Origin: Mycteria americana
Taxonomy: Eukaryota; Chordata; Aves; Ciconiiformes; Ciconiidae
Direction of reading: 5' to 3'
DNA: 64,000 nt
Assembly (NCBI RefSeq): GCF_035582795.1
Contig: NC_134372.1
Location: 40,462,316 to 40,526,315 of the forward strand
The stretch's first letter is position 1. Each line of letters starts with the position of its first letter. Made by a program: the position numbers and the translations under genes. Under the pieces are notes generated by a model, which was given only the letters and a program-made list of their open reading frames with translations, was not told the origin of the DNA and ran no database searches. Shown here one piece after another: positions 27,976 through 37,325 of this stretch.

Positions 27976-28392
27976 TCAGAGGGAGGACTCCTCACGCTCT
28001 TCCCCTGCTCCAGCATGGGGTCCTTCCCACAGGAGGCAGTCCTCCGTGAACTTCTCCAATGTGAGTACCTCCCACGGGCTGCAGTTCTTCATGAACTGCT
28101 CCAGCGTGGGTCCCTTCCACGGGTTGCAGTCCTTCAGGAACAGACTGCTCCAGCGTGGGTCACCCGCAGGGTCACAAGTCCTGCCAGCAAACCTGCTCCA
28201 GCGTGGGCTCCTCCCTCCACGGGTCCACAGGCCTTGCCAGGAGCCTGCTCCAGTGTGGGCTTCCCATGGGGTCACAGCCTCCTTCGGGGGCACATCTACC
28301 TGCTCCGGCGTGAGGTCCTCCACGGGCTGCAGGTGGGTATCTGCTCCACTGTTAACCTTCATGAGCTGCAGGGGGACAGCCTGCCTCACCAT
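27976..28392 (-). other. LTR-internal open frame, 138 codons, coding status unknown
   Basis: An ATG at 28392-28390 in the context GACCATGG (A at -3, G at +4, an optimal eukaryotic start) opens 138 codons that end at 27976. The frame is also open upstream to about 28530, but without an earlier in-frame ATG. The predicted protein is rich in Pro, Trp, Glu and Gly. Its second half has a 15-residue repeat of the pattern C-x-P-W-x-x-x-T-L-E-x-F, set by in-frame 45-bp DNA repeats. I see no signal peptide, membrane segment or known domain. The frame lies wholly inside the LTR, after the TATA-like box and before the poly(A) signal, so one short LTR transcript could carry it. Against coding: the region is GC-rich and equally long or longer frames exist on the opposite strand. 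Confidence 0.3.
28031..28167. repeat. 45-bp imperfect tandem repeat inside LTR-A
   Basis: Three units, 28031-28075, 28076-28120 and 28121-28167 (45, 45 and 47 bp), share GGCTGCAGTTCTTCATGAAC-like starts and CTCCAGCGTGGGTCCC-like ends. More degenerate copies of CTGCTCCAGCGTGGG continue to about 28310. Confidence 0.8.
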
Positions 28393-28550
28393 GGTCTTCA
28401 CCACAGGCTGCAGGGGAATCGCTGCTCCAGCACCTGGAGCACCTACACCCCCTCCTTCTTCACTGACATTGGTGTCTGCAGAGTTGTTCCTCTCGCATGT
28501 TCTCACTCCTCTGAGAACAGCTGCCCATGCTCAGTTTGCTTTTTCCCTTC

Positions 28551-28557
28551 TTAAATA
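28551..28557 (-). promoter_or_regulatory. TATA-like box of LTR-A
   Basis: Minus-strand CATATTTAAGAAGGG. It lies about 180 bp inside the LTR start, a usual place for the U3 promoter, and about 160 bp upstream of the ATG at 28392. Confidence 0.5.
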
Positions 28558-28737
28558 TGTTATCCCAGAGGCACTATCACTGTTGCTGATGGGCTTGGCC
28601 TTGGCCAGCGGTGGGTCTGTCTTGGAGCTGGCTGGCATGGCCTCTATTGGACATAGGGGAAGCTTCTAGCAGCTTCTCACAGAAGCCACCCCTGTAGCCC
28701 CCCTGCTGCCAAAACCTTGCCTTGCAAACCCAATACA

Positions 28738-29043
28738 TTCCACACCTTGCTTCTGTGAATCACATATTTAAGAATTATTATTAAAATCCACATTCATCAC
28801 ACAATCTTCACAAACTTCATTCACATCAACAAAAAAGAATTCCCCACACCAAAATCAAAAGAACGTCATCACAACACCGAACAAAAGTGGACAATTTACA
28901 CAAAATCCACCCCTCGTCCCTTCACGACAATTACAACAACAGAAATTCCCCGCTATCATTCTACTTCTCACTCTGTAGCTGTGTTGAGTCCATGTTTTGC
29001 CCGTTACCTCTCCCAGTTACTGTCCTTATCTCGAATTCCTTAT
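28738..29043 (-). mobile_element. retroviral leader/internal fragment
   Basis: This lies between the primer binding site and LTR-A on the minus strand. It has no gag, pol or env frame. One ATG (28993-28991, context AACATGG) opens only 10 codons. The sequence next to LTR-A reads AGAAGCAAGGTGTGGAA on the minus strand. That is purine-rich and could be a degraded polypurine tract in front of a 3' LTR, which would make the whole unit a very short internally deleted or chimeric provirus. It also holds CTGTCCTTATC at 29020-29030, the exact inverse of an 11-mer in LTR-A (27705-27715). Confidence 0.6.
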
Positions 29044-29061
29044 GCCCCACCTTGGGCGCCA
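29044..29061 (-). other. retroviral primer binding site, tRNA-Lys type
   Basis: The minus strand reads TGGCGCCCAAGGTGGGGC, matching 17 of 18 bases of the binding site for the 3' end of tRNA-Lys(1,2). It lies eight bases after the CA end of LTR-B, so LTR-B is a 5' LTR and the provirus ran leftward. Beta-retrovirus-like (ERVK/class II) elements commonly use tRNA-Lys. Confidence 0.8.
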
Positions 29062-29195
29062 AAAAGAACTGTTGTGATTTAACCCCAGCCGGCAACTAAG
29101 CCCCACACAGCCACTCGCTCATTCCGCCTGGTGGGATGGGGGAGAGAATCAGAAGAGTAAAAGTGAGAGAACTCATGGGTTGAGATAAAGACAGT

Positions 29196-29201
29196 TTAAT
29201 A
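29196..29201 (-). terminator. poly(A) signal of LTR-B
   Basis: Minus-strand ATTAAA, the commonest variant of AATAAA, about 125 bp before the LTR end. Confidence 0.5.
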
Positions 29202-29377
29202 GGTAAAGCAAAAGCCACGCACGCAAGCAAAGCAAAGCAAGGAATTCATTCACTCCTTCCCATGGGCAGGCAGGTGTCAGCCATCTCCAGGAAAGCAGGG
29301 CTCCATCACGTGCAACGGTTCCTTGGGAAGACAAACGCCATCACTCCAAATGTCCCCCCTTCCTTCTTCTTCCCCAG

Positions 29378-29384
29378 CTTATAT
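29378..29384 (-). promoter_or_regulatory. TATA box of LTR-B
   Basis: Minus-strand GCATATAAGC. On the minus strand, TGACATCA (29400-29393), a decayed CRE/ATF-like site, lies just upstream, a layout typical of viral LTR promoters. Confidence 0.6.
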
Positions 29385-29662
29385 GCTGAGCATGATGTCA
29401 TATGGTATGGAACATCCCTTTGGTCAGCTGGGGTCAGCTGTCCCGGCTGTGTCCCCTCCCAGCTCCTTGTGCACCCCCAGCCTCCTCGCTGGTGGGGTGG
29501 GGTGAGGAGCAGCAAAGGCCTTGGCTCTGTGTCAGCACTGCTCAGCAGGAACCACACCATCCCTGTGTTATCAACACTGTTTCCAGCACAAATCCCAAAC
29601 ATAGCCCCATACTAGCTACCATGAAGAAAATTAACTCTATCCCAGCCAAAACCAGCACAACA

Positions 29663-30340
29663 GTCTTTCAGCATGTGCTTGGATGGAGATCTACAAAAAG
29701 ACTGAAATATATTGTGAAAGCACAATTTTTTTTTACATAAAGATAATATCAGTAAATATCTGTTCAATATATTTATGCAGGGAATATTGCCCTTCTCATA
29801 CTCCTTTCTGTTGGTTTTCCAGTCATAAAATTGAGATGGAAGAGACCCAAAAATTGTTTGATCTGCTATACAAAGATATTCACTAGATATTTCAAAATTG
29901 GATTTGTTGGTTTGGTGGTGGCTTGTTGGTTTGGGTTTTTTTTTCCCCTCAAAATTATATAATTTGTCTCTTCCATTTACATTTATGCCTTATTAACTAA
30001 TCTTGGTAAGTCACATCTTAGATGTTTCTGTAGAGAGCACTTAAACCCTAGTTTTATTTATTCTAGGAACATACCTTGAATGCATCCTGGTATATTCTTT
30101 TGTTCAGAAAAAAATATTTTTTTGATTAAAAAATTCAAAACGGGATCTTTTTCATAAACATAAAAAAATGTAATCTAAACTTTTCATTTGAGCAACGTTC
30201 ATTTTTTCAGTGTGAATAGCCTTTGACTGCCTGGTGCATACTGTAGAACATTCACACCCTTAGTTGGTGAGGAATATTAATGTTGAAAATATCAGCTATA
30301 AAGCCATAAGGGAACTAGTTCTATAACCTGTATTTAAAAG
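29663..30340. other. right flank of the retroviral composite, with a T/G tract
   Basis: AT-rich sequence. A T/G-rich simple tract lies at 29902-29945. Nothing else is recognised. Confidence 0.55.
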
Positions 30341-30409
30341 AACAAACAAAGAAAAAACCAAACCAAAACAAAACAAAAAAAACCAAAAAACAAGCCAAAA
30401 CAAAAAAAG
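30341..30409. repeat. A/C-rich simple tract
   Basis: About 69 bp of (A)nC and (A)nCC units, the reverse-strand counterpart of the T/G tracts elsewhere in the window. Confidence 0.85.
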
Positions 30410-30554
30410 TTAATAGACTTCTTTTACTATCCTGTTTCTTCTCCATTAAAAAAAAAAAAAATCAATGTGGAGAACAATAGCTGTAGCACAGGCATTTATG
30501 AAGACATGCAAGTGTATAGAGCTTAGAGAGCAAGTAATCAAAAAGTGTTTTTAA

Positions 30555-30630
30555 TTTCAGGATTGGATGGAACCATTAGATTATCTGGTTTGACCTTTTA
30601 TGTGCAATAAATCTTGCCCTTTTACTTTAC
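30555..30630 (-). mobile_element. possible ancient CR1-type 3' end
   Basis: The plus strand reads 'ggattggatggaaccattagattatctggtttgacctttta'. This resembles the reverse complement of old CR1 tails (aatcattagatcatctagtctgacctcct). Only about 70 bp can be matched, so the family is uncertain. Confidence 0.4.
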
Positions 30631-33600
30631 TGTACTGGGCCCCATGATGTGAATGAGGCAATAGCATTTTAACAAGAAAAGCATCTAGATGGGAAAAGAT
30701 GAAGGCACCATCCTTCCTTAATTATTGTTGCGTTCAATTATCCATTATAAATATATGCTCGGTTTGGATTTGTCTGATTTCAGCATGTTTTGTGTCAGGT
30801 ATGTTTAGGATTTCTCCAGCTAAGTTTGCTGTCTGTTAAGTTCACTGTATTTATCAAAGAATTTAATACTATTCTTCTGTAAAAAATAGTGTTTGGTCTC
30901 GCATGTCCTCCATTTGTCACTGAAAGTTCCTGTTGTCACTGTGACATTACTGAGACAAAGTAACAGTTGTTGGTGCAGTTCTAGCTACAAATCAAACCGT
31001 TAGATTCTGGTCTTGCTTGCGTGTCTCGGTGTCTTTGTGCAGGGGGTCTGGTTAGAATAATGTTTCCTAAGTCATTTCTTTGTGCTGTCTCATCTTCTGG
31101 AGCCCCACACCATTTTCGGCATGCATAGTCAGCTTAAATGAATTTCCTAATAGCATTTCTGTGAGTGAAACTCAAGTACTTCCTTAAAATGAAGAGCCAG
31201 CAGAAAGATTCTTATTTAATTTCACAGTTTCATTTATATGCACTGTTTGTTTTAAACGTTAATGTTAATATTTTTAATGCTTTACAACATTTTTCCTAGT
31301 ACTTTCTTAGTAGCCATAATACTTACAGTTATTAATTCTGTTAAGATGATGTTTATACTCTGCAGAACTGAAATCATAAAAGTCCCTAGTAATAGGTAAG
31401 ATAATAGGATATCCAGAATTACAACAAAACTGAAAAGTAAGTAGGTTATTTTCTTCTTTAAGCTTGTACTTCTTCCCCTTATTGGCAGGGCTACATCAGC
31501 ACCAGTATTCTAGAACCTTCCTGTCACCTTATCAGTGAGAATTCCAAGGACTTTTAAGTAATTCTTATTTAAACGTTGAATGATACAGTGGGCTGAACAG
31601 TTGCTGTCATACAGCCAGGTCTAGAGGTCTGCACGGATCCAAAATAAGTCATTGGCAGAAGATGAAATTAACTTAAGGATCTTAGTTCCTGTCACTGAAG
31701 CATTTTTCAAATTTTGGAAAATAATACGTACAGTTGCAGTAACAATTGAAAGCACTGCAAATAATAGAAAATACATTCTTATCATACTGGAAACATCAAG
31801 AAAGTGATGTTAAAAAGAAGAAAACCTCCTGACATTTATGCAAAAACAAGATTATATACCACACTATTGATTTAATACAACTATTACTGCTGTTCGGTAG
31901 TTACTTAAATGGTTAGCTGAAGGTTAAATAAGAGTAGTAGTAAAGTAGAAAGAAAGAAGAAGAAGAAGCAGAGGAAGACACAGCAAGATAGAGTGGAATT
32001 ATCTTGTCGATAGCCTGGATCAATTATTTTTTTCCCCGGGAGACATTCTGAGATGTCCTATCATTGTCCATAATTATCTCCTGCTACTGCAATAGCTTCC
32101 ACTCTCTTCTAGCAGCCAGACAGTTCTGCATCTACAATGTAGAATCCAATTTATTTTTATGTTGTATTCTTCACTCAAGGCATAACAAAATACTTTTCAA
32201 ATAGAGACAGTGTTACATTTTTTCATAAAATTTCCATTGCTGTTTTCCCCAGTGAATTTTCCCAGATGGAGGCACTGTTCACTATAGCAGTAGTCCAAGA
32301 CGTGTAACACATAGATGGTTTTCAACTGGATTAGTTGATACTGCTCTATTCTAGTGAGCAAGTCAATATCAACAGGTCACAGATGGAGTTAGACTAACAG
32401 GAGATTTTAATAAGAATGTCTAAACCAAACATTTCTTCACTGGATGTTTTAGTATGTTCTGGTGGATATTTTAGCACTTAGTGCTGTCAAAGTTGGAGGA
32501 TTTCTTTGGCTTCCTGTAGGCAATCTGTAAATGCTAAGACTTTCATGACTGCAAACCCTCAAGATGGTATAGAAGGTTTTAATTATGACTTGTGGGGCAT
32601 ATGCTGTTTATTCTCATACTAATAAATGAGTAATTTTATACAAGAAAATACAGAGGAGGAAATTGGCTATAGTGCAGCTTTTTTAGTTCTATAGATTGTA
32701 TATAACTCAGGTCTTAGCATGGCCTGTACCAAAAGGATTGAGGAAAAATGAAATTTTGTAACCTTGGATAAGTGACTAAAGCTGGAATAAATATTTCAGC
32801 TGAAATGGAATGGATGTTTCAAGGTGAAGACAAGTTCCTTCAGTATCCCTGAAACAGGAAGGTTTCATGTAGATCAGGTCACAAAAGGCAAGACAGTCAG
32901 GTGTACCCCACCTTTTGTGCAATGGAGAGCATAGTAAAGGTTAGAAACAAGAAGAGTAATGGCTGTTTAAGAATAGAGAACAATAACATCTTATCCCAAA
33001 ATCTGGGAAACGCTCACTGAGAAAAAACGATAGAAGGAGGCCATGTTTGTTTCTGCATTACATACCATATCATTTTTAATCTACTTCGACAAAAAAGCGT
33101 AGACGTGATTTAGGATTTACTAATGTAGACCATTAATTCTACTGTTCTTGATCTTTTGGAATGTTTTACTTTAAACATTATGTTAATGGACATCTTGCCA
33201 CATTGAATGCATCAGTAGATGAAAACAGAGCTAATTCTCCTATCAGAAGACATTGAGGTGTATGAACACTTCGAAAAAGCGTGGTTGGGTATAGGCACTC
33301 CTACTCCATAGTGACAGGGCTGCAGTGTAGAGTCTTGACTAGTTCCCAAAAAGTTCCCCAAGGGGCTACTATGAATGAACTCTAACTAGTGTTTTCTGAG
33401 ACTAAGAAGTGATTTCAGCCTCTCAGGGCTCTAAGTGTATTGAAAGAGCTCCAAGGCTTCCATAGGCTCCATATTTCCTTGACTTGGAACCTGTACAGCT
33501 GAGAGTATGTTTTTCTGCAAATTTCTCTTGACTAAGTGAATGTGATACCTAAAAATCAAGAATAAAGTGCATTCTGATGTATTTACTTTAACAGTAAGTA

Positions 33601-35067
33601 TAAGAGTTAGTTAAAAAGCGAGCATTTTCTTTTTTAAAGTGATAGTTTAAGCAAAACTATGACAAGCCTTATAAAGGAATAAGCCTAGGGACTCCTAAAA
33701 TAATATTTTATGTATCTCCAGATGGTTGTGCTAAATGATACAAATAATCATGTTAACCTACTCACTAAGACATTACCAACAAAAGATGGTGTAATGATTA
33801 CAGATAGTGTACTATGTTCTCATGTTTTGTTTTTACAAATCCAGTGAGTTTTAGTGCAATTTACTTAGAATATTCTGGGGTTTTTTTCTCTTATTTGGCT
33901 TTTTTTTTTTTTTTGGCTTTGCATTTGAAGTGTTCTACCTGAAATGTTATTCTTTCATGCTAACAGGAAGAGTATGGCTAGTTACAGTGCTTTGGAAAAT
34001 TGCATACTTTTAAGATTAATGGCAATTAGCACCTTTTTATTTTAGGATTTTTGTAATGTCTCTTTTCTTTCAACTTTGTACGTTGCCTTGTAGCTATTAT
34101 CGTCATTGTTTTATACTGCATTTAATGTCTTACCTAGGTTTTTTCTGTCTTGCAAGTCAAACATCAAGTGTTTGTGATTTTTGTAGGTCACTTCAATGTT
34201 ATATTCATATGGAATTGTTTCAGGCATTCTGTGCTTTGAATAGAAGCAGAATATGTAGTTTCCTCCTGTACCTTTCCCTTCACTTTATATGGTTTTATTT
34301 GGCTTCCTGGACAGTGTTTCATATGTCTCTAAGTTTTATTGGAGGATCAACACTTTATTTTTTATGCTCATGTTGTGAACTGGAGAGGGACAAGGATCAA
34401 CATATAAATAATGGAAACAGAATATTTTTCTTTGCCAGTGGCATAAATGTAAATGAGTTTAGTGGTGACTTGAAGAATAGCAGCATAAGAAGAGAAATGG
34501 TGTTCTGAATCAGAGGAATCATCCAAATAAGTAGTTGTGGAGAGCAAATGGTACTTTAAGCAACATTAACTTTCCCGTGTACTCTGTGGCCTTTCCATAA
34601 AGACCTGGTAGTCTCTAAGCCAAGAACTAGTGGACTGCTGGTTCTTATACACTGCTAAGAAGATGGGAACTACAAGCAGTTGTGGAGTTGGCACCTCAGT
34701 CAGAGCTTCCCAAGATTTTGGTGGTCTCCTCTGACTTCTGAGCCATAGAACATGTCCTATGTGTTCTGCACTGGTCTTGTAGTGGGGAATAGACTTTGTA
34801 TGGCTGCAGAGCATGGAGATTTATCTGTTCCCTTATTTGTCCTGGTATGAGGAAGGGAGAGAGTAGATTGATTTTACAAGTTTTTAAATTTTTGTATTGT
34901 CTTCAGAAACCATGTTTTAGAAAGCGTTAGTCAGATACTGTTCTGTAACAAGATGCTTTAGTAAGCAAACAGGTCGAGGCCAGGTTGTGGTAGACAGGTG
35001 TATGTCTCTGACGTGGAGATGTGATACTGAACTACCCCAGGAACAAAATCCGAGACTTCCTCAGTCT
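30631..35067. other. noncoding stretch with simple tracts
   Basis: AT-rich. It includes a GA-rich run at 31942-31979 and a T-rich run at 33876-33916. A 150-codon ATG frame at 34056-34508 is T-rich (Phe, Leu, Ser, Cys), which lowers stop frequency. It shows no family features and I do not call it a gene. Confidence 0.5.
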
Positions 35068-35122
35068 GCAGGATTAGCACTATGACCACCATTTAGCAGG
35101 CAGGATTAGCACTATGCTAATC
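35068..35122. repeat. 17-bp direct repeat with a nested inverted repeat
   Basis: GCAGGATTAGCACTATG occurs exactly at 35068-35084 and 35100-35116. In the second copy GATTAGC-ACTAT-GCTAATC forms a perfect 7-bp hairpin (35104-35122). The 'cgagacttcctcagtctgcaggattagcactatg' neighbourhood faintly resembles a SINE tail. Confidence 0.8.
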
Positions 35123-35703
35123 ATACCTCTGAACGATGAGCATGTATGTCCAATTTGCTCTGACGGCTGGTCAGGGTCAGAATGAATAGCAATGTCAACT
35201 GCTTTTCACCCTTGGTACATGGCATACGTGTCCTTTAATTACCCCAAACCATTCTGCGCTAAGAGCTGAGAATGCTGATAATTGTTTTCCAAGCCATCAG
35301 AAAAAGCAAAAGAAACTGCTCCCAAACTAATCTATCTATTATTCTATTAAAAGTAACAAGCACATTAGTTTCCAGTGTACTCTAATGGAAACCTTTTCTG
35401 TATATCTGATATGATGTTTCCACAAAGAATTACTGTTACCTTGAACATTATCAAGGCAAAATGAACCCATCATTCCTTAGAGGAATTTACATAAAAATGA
35501 AGCTATTCCACCCCCATATTGTAAGTAATACAGTAATCTACTCTTTATACTCCCTTGGCTTTTTAAGCCTTTTCTAAAGTGTTGTACAATACAATACACT
35601 TGATTTAAATAAACTGTTTCTTGATAAAAACAAGGAGTCTGGTAGAGCTTTTCAATAATTGTGTGATGTCAGAAATAATGGGCAGAATATTCTGTACAGG
35701 AAA
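35123..35703. other. noncoding stretch, nothing recognised
   Basis: AT-rich, no notable open frame or repeat. Confidence 0.55.
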
Positions 35704-35755
35704 ACTGGCACAACTCCATTGACTTCAAAACAGTTTTGTGAAATAATACCAGAAT
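35704..35755. repeat. remnant of an ancient amniote repeat
   Basis: 'actggcacaactccattgac' followed by 'ttcaaaacag' matches the old dispersed module in which AACTCCATTGACTTCAATGG is the core. The flanks are degraded. Confidence 0.4.
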
Positions 35756-36500
35756 TTAACAGCCATAGGTGTAAGTTGTGACAGGCCCAATATGTGAAGA
35801 CTGGACAGCACTGTTGAAGTTAGTAGACTGGTTTAGGTTTAACTGGAGAAAAAGAATGAGAGCTTGATCCTCCTCAAGCAGGAACAAATTACTTCAGCTA
35901 CAATCAATAAAAGTTACTTTTATCCAGGAGAGGTCCAAAATCTTTAGTATACATACTTTCTCTCTGCCCCAAAACAGTAACAAACAAATGCAAAACAATT
36001 CAGGAGAGAAGCAAAACAGAAAGGAGTAGTTAATTATGATTTATAAATGTATTAACTTGCTGAATATTCTAATGAACCAAAGCAGGAATATTTAATTTCG
36101 ATGCTATTCAGCTGAGGAATGTTGCCAAAACCAGCACCTATGGAAAGAAAGTAATACCTGTCAGACCATGGTTTAAGACTAATAAAAAATGTAACCTTTT
36201 AAACCTTGATGTCATTTGCTTACTTTTAGACAAGTAGGTAGAAGTGACAGATTACCAGCATGGTATAGCTGAACCTTGTAACGAACCGTTAATACTTAAT
36301 TAGTAGGAAACATCAGTGGCAAAAGCCATAACTCAGCCACAAGTCTGCCTGGCAAAGGGGTTCATTAGAGCTCTGTTGCTGGTGGGGAGCATCTGCAATG
36401 CTTCCCACAAATTCATCTGCGTATGAAGATGCTGACTGTAGCAATTCTGCTGCTGTATCACAGTGGATGAGTTGGTGTTGATATATGGAACCAGAATCTC
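35756..36500. other. noncoding stretch, nothing recognised
   Basis: AT-rich, with no feature I can name. Confidence 0.55.
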
Positions 36501-36550
36501 TCCTTCAACAGAAGTGGCACAGCCCCATTATTTTAATGACATAGATCTCA
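36501..36550. repeat. possible remnant of the same ancient repeat class
   Basis: 'ggcacagccccattattttaatgac' parallels the module GGCACAACTCCATTGACTTCAATG found at 35704. It is weak and may be chance. Confidence 0.3.
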
Positions 36551-36779
36551 AAGTAAGTCTGTGTTGCTGCCTGGAACGGCAAAAAATTTTCTCAATTTTC
36601 AGCTAATACCGAATACATTTTGGAGGAATTCAAGTATTTGTGAAGTTAAACTACTTGCAGAAGTACTGCAAGTACTAATTGGGGGGGATGTTAAAATACA
36701 GAAGAAAAGGGTCATTTTAAAAAAAAAAAGTTATTTTTACTTTTAAATTTTATGTATCTGTATATATTTTTATTTTGGC

Positions 36780-37081
36780 ACTCTCTCTGTGCAATGTTCT
36801 TCAGAACAGCACTTGCACGAACTGAGGAGAGGCAATTAATAGGCACGGTGTCCTGGAGGAGAGGTGCTCCTGAGCCGCAGCCGCCGCTGGCCGAGGTAGA
36901 TGCTGAATTGACAGACATAGACTGAATGTGCCTGCGCTGTGCTAAGCTGTAATTCAGATGCAATCCTCTGTATAGCAATGACATCTTGGGGCTGGGAATG
37001 CAAGAATGTAGTCCTGATAGTTTCACTCCCTGGATCCGGGTTTGGATCTAACAGTAACGGAAGTTTTACGCTGGAGCAGGT
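36780..37081 (+). other. GC-rich patch with splice-like borders and a 43-codon frame
   Basis: A GC- and CpG-rich core (about 36840-36900) stands in very AT-rich flanks. A pyrimidine-rich acceptor-like ending TTCTTCAG occurs at 36804, and a consensus donor CAG|GTGAGC at 37079/37080, bounding 275 bp. An ATG at 36794 (G at -3) opens a 43-codon frame to the TGA at 36923-36925. Its predicted product is Arg-rich at the start, proline-rich in the middle and acidic at the C-terminus (ELTDID). The opposite strand is also open here. It could be a first, terminal or noncoding exon, or chance. I recognise no family. Confidence 0.25.
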
Positions 37082-37149
37082 GAGCTGTTAAAATCACAAA
37101 TTAATGCATGTGTAAAAGTGCCCTTTCCTAAGGCACTTTGTTTGATGAC

Positions 37150-37325
37150 AATGATAATACTACTTTGTATTATGATGATAATACTTTGCATTTCTTTGGC
37201 ATCTTTCATCTCTGGATTTCAAAGCGCTTTACAACCGTAATGAATCATGCCTCACGACACCCTTGTAAAGGAGATGAATGACAAGTCTCATTATAATTGC
37301 TTTGTTATGGAGGCAGGTTTTTAGC
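37150..37325 (+). mobile_element. MIR-like ancient SINE relic
   Basis: 'ggcatctttcatctctggat', 'ttcaaagcgctttacaa', 'aatgaatcatgcctcacgacacccttgtaa' and 'tcattataattg' follow in order the reptile/bird MIR-like module (cacctttcatctgaggatctcaaagcgctttacaa, catta, gcctcacaacaccc, gtgagg, attat). The AAAGCGCTTTACAA block is nearly intact. It lies just right of the GC-rich patch. Confidence 0.6.

Larger units (their letters stand above)
27595..28737 (-). mobile_element. LTR-A, long avian endogenous retrovirus LTR (about 1.14 kb)
   Basis: Read on the minus strand the element starts TGTATTGGGTTTGC (28737) and ends ACCCACTACA (27595), so it has the TG...CA ends of retroviral LTRs. It is GC-richer than its surroundings. 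It contains a TATA-like box (28557-28551), imperfect 45-bp tandem repeats, a 138-codon ATG frame and a degenerate poly(A) signal. From memory it resembles a large LTR family common in bird genomes, often classed with ERV-L-type or related elements; I cannot fix the family name. The 27595-27715 end is related to the matching end of LTR-B. No target duplication is visible at its borders, so it is not a simple solo LTR. Confidence 0.85.
29070..29662 (-). mobile_element. LTR-B, 5' LTR of a class II-like avian endogenous retrovirus (593 bp)
   Basis: The minus strand starts TGTTGTGCTGGTTTTGG (29662) and ends AAATCACAACA (29070), giving TG...CA ends with a short inverted repeat TGTTGTG/CACAACA. It contains a TATA-like GCATATAAGC, a nearby TGATGTCA/TGACATCA element one transition away from the CRE palindrome, and an ATTAAA poly(A) signal. 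A Lys-type primer binding site follows directly. From memory it resembles an LTR family very common in neoavian birds. The flanking GTCTTT on its outer side has no matching copy on the other side of the composite. Confidence 0.85.

Noticed and set aside
27925..28669. Long plus-strand open frames (209 and 245 codons)
   Set aside because: They lie antisense to LTR-A in GC-rich repeated sequence, overlap each other in two frames, and have no gene-like context.
27595..28737. LTR-A as an ordinary solo LTR
   Set aside because: The bases on its two sides do not form a target-site duplication, and the right side is retroviral leader.
34056..34508. 150-codon ATG frame
   Set aside because: T-rich sequence lowers stop frequency. 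The product is Phe/Leu/Ser/Cys-rich without a domain, and no promoter, splice sites or GC rise go with it.
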